Source: Candidatus Woesearchaeota archaeon
GTDB taxonomy: Archaea > Nanobdellota > Nanobdellia > Woesearchaeales > WALR01
Assembly (NCBI GenBank): GCA_015522765.1
Contig: WALR01000100.1
Coordinates: 1-7,225, forward strand
DNA length: 7,225 bases
Direction: 5' to 3'
Part shown: in pieces, positions 1 to 6,682 of the stretch
Layout: every line of letters begins with the position of its first letter
Numbering within the stretch: position 1 is the first letter of the stretch
Notes under the pieces: generated by a model
The model's input: only the letters and a program-made list of their open reading frames with translations
Databases searched by the model: none
What the model was told of the DNA's origin: nothing
Position numbers and translations under genes: made by a program

Positions 1-923
1 GCCTGCCTCACAGGAACGCCGTTTGCCGCCTGCTGGAAATAGTAAGCGTATGGCGTCTTGTCTATGAGGGGGGAGAGCTCGTCAACCCTTGGCAACGGAT
101 GAAGTATCTTGAGGCTCTCCTTTGCTCCCTTAAGGCTCTTCTTTGTAAGCCTGTAGGCGCCCTTCACCCTCTTGTAATCCATTGGGTCAGGGAAGCGCTC
201 CGCCTGTATCCTTGTTGCATAAATAACATCAAGCCCAGGAAGCACACCGCTTAAACTATCAATAACTTTGAAGCTTATCTTCTCCTCTTCCAGCTCGCCG
301 ATTATGTCATCGGGAAGCTCAAGCCCAGGGGGAGAGACAAAGTACATCTTCGCCTTAAACATCGCCATAGCCCTCACAAGGCTGTGGACCGTCCTTCCAT
401 ACTTCAGGTCCCCAAGGAATCCTATGGAGAGTCCATTGAGCATGCCCTGCGCCTCTCTTATCGTGTAGAGGTCGAGAAATGTCTGCGTCGGATGCTGATT
501 AGCGCCGTCACCCCCGTTTATCACCGGCACATCAGCCACTTCTGATGCAAGCCTTGCCGCACCCTCAAGCGGATGCCTCATCACAATAACATCTGCATAC
601 TTAGAGATTATCCTTATAGTGTCAGCCACTGACTCGCCCTTTGAGACAGATGACACATGGGCATCAGAAAAGCCTATTACGCGGCCGCCGAGCCTTGTCA
701 TCGCCGCCTCGAAGCTCAGCCTCGTCCTCGTCGAAGGCTCAAAGAAAAGTGTCGCCAGGATTTTATCCTTGAGAATGCCCTTGAATCTGCCGCCGCCCCT
801 CTTAATCCTCTCTGCAGTGTCAAGTATGTGGAGTATCTCCTCCCTGGAGAAGTCCCTTATAGAGATTATGCTTCTCCCCCTGAAAGGCATTTTGCCCCTC
901 AAAGAGTCAGAGCCTTTACCCAT
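1..923 (-). CDS. pyrB: Aspartate carbamoyltransferase catalytic chain, 3' end cut by window edge
   Basis: This enzyme transfers the carbamoyl group of carbamoyl phosphate to L-aspartate, giving N-carbamoyl-aspartate, the committed step of pyrimidine synthesis in the cytosol. I read 307 complete codons. The carbamoyl-phosphate loop FEPSTRTRLSFE is at residues 61-72, the mobile-loop lysine is in SKGESVADT (K95), and NQHPTQT (142-148), GDLKYGRTVHSL (171-182) and HPLPRVDE (275-282) follow. The visible end YYFQQAANGVPVRQ matches the C-terminus of the archaeal / E. coli class, so only a few residues should be missing. That class normally works as a dodecamer with the zinc regulatory chain PyrI; pyrI is not in the window and could lie just to the left. 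Translation is from the carA-carB-pyrB message. I chose ATG at 923 because a strong Shine-Dalgarno site precedes it; ATG at 890 (residue 12, MPFRGRSII), preceded by GAGGGG, would give a family-typical N-terminus and remains possible. Confidence 0.97.
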   Translation of the reverse strand, partial: MGKGSDSLRGKMPFRGRSIISIRDFSREEILHILDTAERIKRGGGRFKGILKDKILATLFFEPSTRTRLSFEAAMTRLGGRVIGFSDAHVSSVSKGESVADTIRIISKYADVIVMRHPLEGAARLASEVADVPVINGGDGANQHPTQTFLDLYTIREAQGMLNGLSIGFLGDLKYGRTVHSLVRAMAMFKAKMYFVSPPGLELPDDIIGELEEEKISFKVIDSLSGVLPGLDVIYATRIQAERFPDPMDYKRVKGAYRLTKKSLKGAKESLKILHPLPRVDELSPLIDKTPYAYYFQQAANGVPVRQ

Positions 924-928
924 TAATT

Positions 929-936
929 TCACCCCC
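929..936 (-). promoter_or_regulatory. Shine-Dalgarno site of pyrB
   Basis: On the minus strand GGGGGTGA lies five bases before the ATG at 923, inside the 16-base gap after the carB stop. It fits the archaeal 16S rRNA 3' end (complement of GGAGGTGATC). It supports ATG 923 over the in-frame GTG at 932, which would overlap the site, and shows that pyrB is translated by its own initiation within the operon. Confidence 0.75.
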
Positions 937-939
937 TGC

Positions 940-3900
940 TTATTGCTCCTTTCTTGAAAGGTACTCGTCCCATGAAACTATTCTTAAGTCCCCCCTCTTC
1001 TTTATTGCAATAGCATGTATAAAAATCTTTGCCAACTGAAGGTTAGTTATAAGCGGGATTGAAAAGTCAACAGCCGCCCTCCTCATCATATACTCATCCT
1101 CAATAACCTGCTGGAAGTAGTGGTCTGTTATGTTTATGACCATCTCGACAAGCCCCTTCTTTATTATGTCAATCACATTCTCCTTCTTCTTCTCCCTCGC
1201 CTTAAAGGCAAATTCGCAGTTTATCCCCTTATCCTTAAGGAACAATGCTGTATGCTCTGTTGCGTATATCCTGAAGCCGAGATTCATCAGGAGCCTGGCA
1301 GACTCAAGGAACTTAACCTTGTTCTCATCTCCGCCCAGGCTGAGGAGGACGCTCTTCTCAGGGATCCTTATCCCCGTGGCTATAAGCGACTTAAGGAGAG
1401 CTTCCTCCATGTCGTCGCCGAAGCAGGCAACCTCTCCTGTGGATATCATCTCAACATCAAGGACAGGGTCCGCCCCCTTAAGCCTTGAGAAGCTGAACTG
1501 GGGGGCCTTCACACCCACATAGTCAATGTCTATCGTGTTAAACCTCTGTTTTATATGCCCCCCCATCATTATTTTTGTAGCAATCTCTATGAAGTTATAT
1601 CCTGTAGTCTTAGATGAGAATGGAAAGCTCCTCGAAGCCCTGAGGTTGCACTCAATCACCTTTATCTTGTTCCTCTTTGCTATGAACTGGACATTAAATG
1701 GCCCGCTTATCCTCAGCTGGTGTGCAAGACTCCTTGCAACCGCCTTTATCCTCCTTATCGTCGGCATGTAGCTCCTCTGGGGGGGAAGAGCCATTGTTGA
1801 GTCGCCGCTGTGCACCCCTGCATTCTCCACATGCTCAAGTATAGACCATATGACAAGTCTTCCATTGTCAGCGATAGCGTCTATCTCTATCTCCCTCGCG
1901 TTTGTGTAGAACTTGCTTATGACAACAGGGTGCTCCTTAGAGATTATGGACGCCCTCTTAAGGTATTTCTCAAGACTTGCATCATCCTGGGCTATGCTCA
2001 TCGCACTCCCTGAAAGAACATAGCTCGGCCTAATTAAAAGGGGGTAGCCAACTTTCCTCGCGAACCTCTTAACCTGCCTCATACTCCTCGCCTCAATCCA
2101 CTCGGGCTGGTCAACACCAATGGAATCAAGCAGGTCGGAGAACCTGTTCCTGTCCTCAGCCCTGTCTATGTCGCCTGCCCGCGTGCCAAGTATATTCATT
2201 CCGGCATTGCTGCACCTCATGGCGAGGTTGTTCGCTATCTGGCCCCCAACAGCAAGTATTATTCCAATAGGCTTTTCAAAGTTGTAGATGTCCCTTATTG
2301 TCTCGAAGCTTATCTCGTCAAAGTAGAGCCTGTCGCACATGTCGTAGTCCGTGCTTACAGTCTCAGGATTGTAATTGACCATTATCGCAGAGTAGCCCAT
2401 CTTCCTCAGGGTAATCACAGTATTAACAGCGGACCAGTCAAACTCGACGCTGCTCCCTATCCTGTACGCCCCGCTTCCAAGGACAATCACTGACCTCTTC
2501 CCCTTACTAACATCACTCTCCGAGCCGTTATATGTCAGGTAGAGGTAGTTTGTCCTCGCAGGGAACTCTGCAGCAAGGGTGTCTATCTGCTTTACCACCG
2601 GGAATATGCGGTTCTTCACCCTCAGCCTCCTTATCTGCTCCTCGCTCCTGGAGGTGAGGGCTGCAATCTGCTCATCGCTGAACCCGAGCCTCTTCGCCTC
2701 TAACAGAGCCTCCCTTGTCAGGCGCTTTTTTATCCTCTCAGCCAACTCAATTATGTTCCTTATCTTATCTATAAACCAGGGGTCTATCCCGCTAAGGGAG
2801 CTTATCCTGCCTGTCTGCCATCCCTTCTTAATAGCAGAGGCAATTATGAAAAGCCTGTCCTCTCTCGCAGTGGCGAGACCTTCCCTTGCCTTCTCATCAT
2901 CAATCCCGAGGGGCGTTATCCCCCTCCACCCCTTGTTTATCATTCTCACAGCCTTCTGGAGCGCCTCCTCAAATCTTCTCCCAATAGCCATGACCTCGCC
3001 GACAGATTTCATCTCTGAGCCAAGGCTCTTATCAACCTTCTTGAACTTCGAGAGGTCCCACCTCGGAATCTTAACAACGACATAGTCAAGCGCAGGCTCG
3101 AAGAAAGCAGAGGTGACGCCTGTGACAGTGTTCTTTAATTCAGGGAGGGAATAGCCAAGGGAGAGCTTGGCAGCAATGAATGCAAGGGGGTAGCCTGTAG
3201 CCTTTGATGCAAGCGCAGAGCTCCTAGAAAGCCTGGCATTAACCTCTATGACGGCGTACTCCCCGTCCTTAGGGTTAAGGGCGAACTGGATGTTGCACTC
3301 CCCAACTATTCCAAGCGCCCTTATGATTCTTAATGAGAGCCCCCTTAACCTGTGGTACTCCTCATTGCTTAATGTCTGGCTTGGCGCAACGACTATGCTC
3401 TCGCCCGTGTGCACGCCCATAGGATCAAGGTTCTCCATGTTGCAGACGGTTATGCAGTTGTCATTCCTGTCCCTCACAACCTCATACTCTATCTCCTTCC
3501 ACCCCTTAAGGTAGCGCTCTACGAGCAGCTGATTTGTATGGGCGAATGCCTTTGATGCGAGTATCTCAATCTCCCTCTTATTATGCGCAATACCTGAGCC
3601 AAGGCCGCCCAGGGCATAGGCTATCCTTATGAGGACTGGGTAGCCCATTGCCTCCGCAGCTCTCACCGCCTGCTGAGGGCTGTTTACGGGCACACTATCA
3701 GGCACATTTATGCCGAGCAACTTAAGCCTGTTCTTGAACTTCGCCCTGTCCTCTGTCGTGATTATTGATTCAGCAGGGCTTCCGAGAACCTCAACATTGT
3801 ATCTCCTGAGGACTCCCCTCCTGTAAAGCTCAACCCCGCAGTTAAGCGCGGTCTGCCCCCCGAATGATAGCATTATTCCGTCGGGCTTCTCCCTCTTTAT

Positions 3901-4125
3901 AACCTCCTCTGCAAAATAGGCGTTCACAGGAAGAAAATACACCCTATCAGCCATCTCCTTAGATGTCTGGACGGTGGCAATATTGGGGTTTATGAGTATT
4001 GTCTTAATATTCTCCTCCTTCAAAGCCTTTATGGCCTGGCTTCCCGAGTAGTCAAACTCCCCTGCTTCGCCTATCTTGAGGGCTCCTGAACCGAGTATAA
4101 GCACCTTCCTAATCCTTCTTCCCAT
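940..4125 (-). CDS. carB: Carbamoyl-phosphate synthase large subunit, CAD-like
   Basis: CarB makes carbamoyl phosphate from bicarbonate, ammonia passed on from CarA, and two ATP. The 1061 residues are full family length. The N-terminal carboxyphosphate half (about 1-400) shows LILGSGALKIGEAGEFDYSG (9-28), the ATP-grasp loop YPVLIRIAYALGGLGSG (162-178) and the metal-site motif IEVNARLSRSSALASKATG (293-311). A linker/oligomerisation part (about 400-545) follows. The C-terminal carbamate-kinase half shows GSGAYRIGSSVEFDW (550-564), YPLLIRPSYVLSGSAM (694-709) and IECNLRASRSFPF (824-836). An MGS-like allosteric domain fills about 925-1045. Throughout, the wording is that of eukaryotic CAD rather than E. 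coli CarB. Two oddities are I168, where Pro, Ser or Ala is usual, and H958 in ATEHTA, where the allosteric loop normally has GT. The ATG is the first start after an in-frame TAA (4129-4131). It overlaps the 3' end of carA by 17 bases, so the subunits are probably translationally coupled. Confidence 0.98.
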   Translation of the reverse strand: MGRRIRKVLILGSGALKIGEAGEFDYSGSQAIKALKEENIKTILINPNIATVQTSKEMADRVYFLPVNAYFAEEVIKREKPDGIMLSFGGQTALNCGVELYRRGVLRRYNVEVLGSPAESIITTEDRAKFKNRLKLLGINVPDSVPVNSPQQAVRAAEAMGYPVLIRIAYALGGLGSGIAHNKREIEILASKAFAHTNQLLVERYLKGWKEIEYEVVRDRNDNCITVCNMENLDPMGVHTGESIVVAPSQTLSNEEYHRLRGLSLRIIRALGIVGECNIQFALNPKDGEYAVIEVNARLSRSSALASKATGYPLAFIAAKLSLGYSLPELKNTVTGVTSAFFEPALDYVVVKIPRWDLSKFKKVDKSLGSEMKSVGEVMAIGRRFEEALQKAVRMINKGWRGITPLGIDDEKAREGLATAREDRLFIIASAIKKGWQTGRISSLSGIDPWFIDKIRNIIELAERIKKRLTREALLEAKRLGFSDEQIAALTSRSEEQIRRLRVKNRIFPVVKQIDTLAAEFPARTNYLYLTYNGSESDVSKGKRSVIVLGSGAYRIGSSVEFDWSAVNTVITLRKMGYSAIMVNYNPETVSTDYDMCDRLYFDEISFETIRDIYNFEKPIGIILAVGGQIANNLAMRCSNAGMNILGTRAGDIDRAEDRNRFSDLLDSIGVDQPEWIEARSMRQVKRFARKVGYPLLIRPSYVLSGSAMSIAQDDASLEKYLKRASIISKEHPVVISKFYTNAREIEIDAIADNGRLVIWSILEHVENAGVHSGDSTMALPPQRSYMPTIRRIKAVARSLAHQLRISGPFNVQFIAKRNKIKVIECNLRASRSFPFSSKTTGYNFIEIATKIMMGGHIKQRFNTIDIDYVGVKAPQFSFSRLKGADPVLDVEMISTGEVACFGDDMEEALLKSLIATGIRIPEKSVLLSLGGDENKVKFLESARLLMNLGFRIYATEHTALFLKDKGINCEFAFKAREKKKENVIDIIKKGLVEMVINITDHYFQQVIEDEYMMRRAAVDFSIPLITNLQLAKIFIHAIAIKKRGDLRIVSWDEYLSRKEQ

Positions 4126-5218
4126 TCTTTATTACCTTTGTGAATATGTCAAATATAAAGGAGGTATCAAGGGGGCCCGGGCTTGCCTCTGGATGGAACT
4201 GGACGGCCATGAAGGGCTTTTTCCTGTTGATTATCCCCTCATTCGTCCCGTCGTTTAGGTTGGTGAACCAGCTGGTCCACTCATCAGAGAGGGTGTCCTG
4301 CTTCACGGCGTAGCCATGATTCTGGCTTGTTATGAATGCTTTTCCCCTGTTGTCAATGCAGGGCTGGTTCTGCCCCCTGTGCCCGTACTTAAGCTTGTAT
4401 GTTGAGCCGCCCGCCGCAAGCGCCATTATTTGGTGGCCGAGGCAGATGCCGAAGAGGGGCTTCCCCTCCCTCATTATCTTATCCGCCTGATTTATTGTTG
4501 GCCTGCACACCTCGGGATTTCCAGGGCCGTTGGAGATGAGGTAGCCGTCAGCCCTTACACCTGAAGCGTCATAATCCCAGGGCACCCTCACAACCTCAAC
4601 CCCCCTCCTGAGGAGCTCCCTTATTATGTTGTTCTTCACCCCGCAGTCGATGAGGCACACCCTTGCGTGTTTCCTTTTTAATGGCTTGTATTCAACAACC
4701 TCCTCTGTGGAGACCATGGCGACGAGGTTCTCCTTGTCAAGCTCTCTGAAAGGGACGTCCTTCCCTATGACTATCTTGCCCGCCATGACGCCCTTCTCCC
4801 TGAGCTTCCTCGTAAGCATCCGTGTGTCTATGCCTGTTATTGCCGGGACGCCCTCACGCCTAAGCCACTCTGCGAGGCTCTCCTTTGCGTCGTGATGGCT
4901 GTATTCCTCAGAATAATCAGAAACCGCTAAGCCAGCCAGGTGGATATGCTCTGACTCAAACCACTTCAGAATTCCCTGCTCCCTCTCTGGCGGGGGAACG
5001 CCGTAGTTCCCTATTAAAGGGTAGGTTAGAACAAGTATCTGGCCCTTGTAAGAGGGGTCGCTGAGGCTTTCAACATAGCCGCTCATCCCTGTATTAAAGA
5101 CAACTTCTCCTGAAGAGGATAGCTCTGCACCAAATGAATAGCCATTAAATGAGGAGCCGTCCCTGAGAACAAGCCGGGCTTTAACCCTGCCCTTTCTTCC
5201 TTTTGATAACTTCAGCAT
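4109..5218 (-). CDS. carA: Carbamoyl-phosphate synthase small subunit (glutamine amidotransferase)
   Basis: CarA hydrolyses glutamine and passes the ammonia to CarB. The 369 residues are typical length. The N-terminal CPSase small-chain domain (about 14-140) carries GEVVFNTGMSGY (37-48) and DPSYKGQILVLTYPLIGNYG (54-73). The class I GATase domain (about 186-365) has the nucleophile elbow FGICLGHQ with C259, and FHPE giving H342 and E344, so the Cys-His-Glu triad is complete. YKLKYGHRGQNQPC, ITSQNHGYAV and LNDGTNEGI follow the CAD glutaminase domain closely. The ATG at 5218 is the only usable start: the frame upstream has no ATG, GTG or TTG before a TAG at 5243-5245. It is the first gene of the operon, and a TATA-like element lies about 32 bases upstream, so the message is probably nearly leaderless. 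With pyrB next to carAB and no arginine gene in sight, the enzyme most likely serves pyrimidine synthesis, though it may also feed arginine synthesis. Confidence 0.98.
   Translation of the reverse strand: MLKLSKGRKGRVKARLVLRDGSSFNGYSFGAELSSSGEVVFNTGMSGYVESLSDPSYKGQILVLTYPLIGNYGVPPPEREQGILKWFESEHIHLAGLAVSDYSEEYSHHDAKESLAEWLRREGVPAITGIDTRMLTRKLREKGVMAGKIVIGKDVPFRELDKENLVAMVSTEEVVEYKPLKRKHARVCLIDCGVKNNIIRELLRRGVEVVRVPWDYDASGVRADGYLISNGPGNPEVCRPTINQADKIMREGKPLFGICLGHQIMALAAGGSTYKLKYGHRGQNQPCIDNRGKAFITSQNHGYAVKQDTLSDEWTSWFTNLNDGTNEGIINRKKPFMAVQFHPEASPGPLDTSFIFDIFTKVIKNGKKD
4134..4139 (-). promoter_or_regulatory. Probable Shine-Dalgarno site of carB, inside carA
   Basis: AAAGGT on the minus strand stands eight bases before the carB ATG (4125) and lies within the last codons of carA. 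It is a modest match to the archaeal anti-Shine-Dalgarno sequence. Together with the 17-base overlap it suggests that ribosomes ending carA can re-initiate on carB. Confidence 0.5.
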
Positions 5219-5246
5219 CCTAAAAAAGAAAGTGCCTCTGAGCTAG

Positions 5247-5260
5247 TTTTTAAGCTTTAT
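5247..5260 (-). promoter_or_regulatory. Archaeal BRE/TATA-like promoter of the carA-carB-pyrB operon
   Basis: On the minus strand the sequence ATAAAG (BRE-like, 5260-5255) is followed by CTTAAAAA (TATA-like, 5254-5247). The element's centre is about 32 bases before the carA ATG. With the usual distance of roughly 25 bases to the start site, transcription would begin around 5225, leaving a 5' leader of only a few bases. The match to the consensus TTTAWATA is fair, not perfect. No good Shine-Dalgarno site precedes carA (only AGG touching the ATG), which fits a near-leaderless transcript. Confidence 0.5.
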
Positions 5261-5267
5261 TGTTATG

Positions 5268-5285
5268 AATCCCCTGTTTCGGATT
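5268..5285. other. Short inverted repeat between the divergent carA and radB promoters
   Basis: AATCC (5268-5272) and GGATT (5281-5285) form a perfect 5-bp inverted repeat around an eight-base spacer. It lies just upstream of the carA BRE and about 26 bases upstream of the radB BRE. An overlapping CCCT/AGGG pair (5272-5275, 5289-5292) gives a second weak symmetry. A dimeric regulator could bind here, but repeats this short arise often by chance and I recognise no known operator. Otherwise the 136-base gap 5219-5354 contains only the two promoter elements. Confidence 0.2.
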
Positions 5286-5310
5286 ATTAGGGTTTTTGCC
5301 GGGACAAAGA

Positions 5311-5325
5311 GGAAAACTATATAAG
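5311..5325 (+). promoter_or_regulatory. Archaeal BRE/TATA promoter of radB
   Basis: GGAAAAC (BRE-like, 5311-5317) is followed directly by TATATAAG (TATA, 5318-5325), a good archaeal match. The TATA centre is about 33 bases before the radB ATG, so transcription would start near 5346 and the leader would be about 9 bases. A weak Shine-Dalgarno-like AGTGAT (5343-5348) would straddle that start site, so a nearly leaderless message is the simpler reading. Confidence 0.65.
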
Positions 5326-5354
5326 CTCTCCGCCCTTCCTATAAGTGATTTTTA

Positions 5355-6026
5355 ATGAGGATTGACACAGGAATAGGATTCCTTAACGAGCTGCTTAAGG
5401 GCGGGTTTGAAGACGACACCATAAACACAGTTTTTGGGCCTGCGGGCAGCGGAAAGACAACCACAATGATGTACTTTATGATAAGACACGCCCTCGAGGG
5501 GAAAAAGGTCTTATACATAGAGACTGAGAGCGGGTTCTCAACAGAGAGGCTGCGCCAGATAACACCGGATTACAGCGAGGTCCTCAAGAGGATAATCTTT
5601 CTTAAGCCGGTCTCGTTTGATGAGCTAAGTAGGATTCTTGAGAAGCTTAGAGGCGAGATTGACAAAAGTGTTTACGCCCTCATCATTGACTCAGTAGGCA
5701 CACTCTACAGATATGAACTTGGAAAAAAGGACAACTTTGAGATGAACAGGCTGCTTGGCGTCCAGCTGAGCTACCTCTCAGAGATTGTGAGGAAGCAGGG
5801 CGTTCCTGTACTGCTCACAGACCAGGTGTACTCTGATGTTGTCAGCGGAGGAATCTCCAGGATGGTCGGCGGGGATGTCATCAAGTACACAAGCAAGCTT
5901 ATAGTTGAGCTCAAAAAGCTGAAGGACAACAAGAGGCAGGCATTCATCTACAGGCACAGAAGCATAGCTGAAAAGGAGAATATCTGCTTCAGGATAGTCC
6001 AGGAGGGCTTTGTTGCTGACAGCTGA
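5355..6026 (+). CDS. radB: RadB, archaeal RecA/Rad51-family recombination protein
   Basis: RadB is the short archaeal paralogue of the recombinase RadA. It is thought to act as an accessory or mediator in homologous recombination and repair rather than as the main strand-exchange enzyme. The 223 residues begin directly with the ATPase core (RIDTGIGFLNELLKGGF); the helix-hairpin-helix N-terminal domain of RadA is absent, and the length is right for RadB. Walker A is GPAGSGKTT (28-36). Walker B is YALIIDS (107-113) with D112. ESGFSTERL (58-66) follows the post-Walker-A strand. The RecA-family TNQ motif reads TDQVY (155-159), with D156 in place of Asn. The ATG is the first start after an in-frame TAA at 5322-5324 that sits in the TATA box. 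The gene appears monocistronic, is divergent from carA, and its TGA directly abuts the stop of rpsB on the other strand. Confidence 0.95.
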   Translation: MRIDTGIGFLNELLKGGFEDDTINTVFGPAGSGKTTTMMYFMIRHALEGKKVLYIETESGFSTERLRQITPDYSEVLKRIIFLKPVSFDELSRILEKLRGEIDKSVYALIIDSVGTLYRYELGKKDNFEMNRLLGVQLSYLSEIVRKQGVPVLLTDQVYSDVVSGGISRMVGGDVIKYTSKLIVELKKLKDNKRQAFIYRHRSIAEKENICFRIVQEGFVADS

Positions 6027-6623
6027 TTACTCTTCTGTGAAATCCTCTATTGTGTATTTGAAGTCATCATCCTTGGCTATTGCCCCCCTATTCTTAAGGT
6101 ACTCCCTTGCAAGTATGAAGTACACTAAGCCGAGGCTCTTCTTCCCTTTGTTATTGCAGGGGACGACGAGGTCTATGTAATTCGTCTGGTTGTTCGTGTC
6201 GCATAAGGCGACTACAGGTATGCCCTCCCTGAAGGCGTCCATCATCACATTCCTGTCAGGCCAGCTGTCTGTGATAAGAACTATCTTTACCTCCATAAAT
6301 GTCTTAAGGTTGGGGTTCGTTATTGTCCCTGGGGGGTATCTCCCTATGAACGCCTTTGTCCCTGTTGCCTCGGAGAAAGCCCTCACGGACTTCCAGCTGT
6401 TCTCCCTCCTGCCGACGATAAGTATATCCTCAGGGTTGTACCTCGAGAGCATCTTGGCGGCAATCCTCAGCCTTCTGTCAATCTTCTGAACATTAAGCAC
6501 TGAGAGGCCGTCCCCCCTCGTCTTGTATATGAAGTTCGCCATGTACTTTGTCTTAAACTTCGTTCCTATGTGGACGCCTGCCTTAAGGTAGATGTCCTGC
6601 GCAACCAAAAAATCCTCTTCCAT
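6027..6623 (-). CDS. rpsB: 30S ribosomal protein uS2, archaeal type
   Basis: uS2 is a late-assembling protein of the small ribosomal subunit, located between head and platform. The 198 residues match the compact archaeal form. Landmarks are AGVHIGTK (15-22), FIYKTRGDGLSVLNVQKID (31-49), GRYPPGTITNP (94-104), VALCDTNN (138-145) and VPCNNKGKKSLGL (154-166), the last continuing into the conserved helix LAREYLKNRG. The ATG follows an in-frame TAA (6636-6638) and a strong Shine-Dalgarno site, so the start is secure. In many euryarchaea, as I recall, rpsB follows the rpoN-rpoK-eno genes; here it stands apart, between an ACT-domain gene and radB, apparently with its own promoter and a structured leader. 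Its TAA touches the radB TGA. Confidence 0.97.
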   Translation of the reverse strand: MEEDFLVAQDIYLKAGVHIGTKFKTKYMANFIYKTRGDGLSVLNVQKIDRRLRIAAKMLSRYNPEDILIVGRRENSWKSVRAFSEATGTKAFIGRYPPGTITNPNLKTFMEVKIVLITDSWPDRNVMMDAFREGIPVVALCDTNNQTNYIDLVVPCNNKGKKSLGLVYFILAREYLKNRGAIAKDDDFKYTIEDFTEE

Positions 6624-6629
6624 GAGTAT

Positions 6630-6637
6630 CCCTCCTT
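6630..6637 (-). promoter_or_regulatory. Strong Shine-Dalgarno site of rpsB
   Basis: AAGGAGGG on the minus strand lies six bases before the rpsB ATG. It is the best ribosome binding site in the window and fixes the start. It lies only seven bases downstream (in the transcript) of the leader hairpin at 6644-6682, so folding of that hairpin could affect access to it. Confidence 0.85.
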
Positions 6638-6643
6638 AATCAT

Positions 6644-6682
6644 ATAATCAGCAAGCAGAATAAAAAGACTGCTGCTTATTAT
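6644..6682 (-). promoter_or_regulatory. Leader hairpin upstream of rpsB
   Basis: The arms pair as follows in window coordinates: 6644-6648 with 6678-6682 (5 bp), one mismatch 6649/6677, 6650-6653 with 6673-6676 (4 bp), an unpaired base 6654, and 6655-6658 with 6669-6672 (4 bp). This makes 13 pairs around a ten-base loop. In the rpsB transcript the loop reads UCUUUUUAUU. The arm 6669-6675 can instead pair with 6688-6694, so two folds compete. A role in rpsB control is inferred from position only; I know no described archaeal element with this form. The TTTTTATT in the loop could alternatively be a TATA element, in which case the hairpin would not be transcribed. Confidence 0.4.

Noticed and set aside
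268..957. Plus-strand open frames over pyrB
   Set aside because: The minus strand codes a complete, conserved aspartate carbamoyltransferase here; the plus-strand frames are its shadows.
1130..1522. Plus-strand open frames opposite carB (also 1526-1771, 2579-3085, 3248-3514)
   Set aside because: They lie antisense to a full-length carB with intact motifs, have no recognisable domain, and show the low-complexity Ser/Leu/Ile composition expected from the complement of AGG/ATA/AAG-rich genes.
4109..4125. carA-carB overlap as a frameshifted gene fusion like CAD
   Set aside because: Both frames end and begin cleanly: TAG for carA, and ATG after an in-frame TAA for carB. No slippery sequence is seen, so these are two separate overlapping genes.
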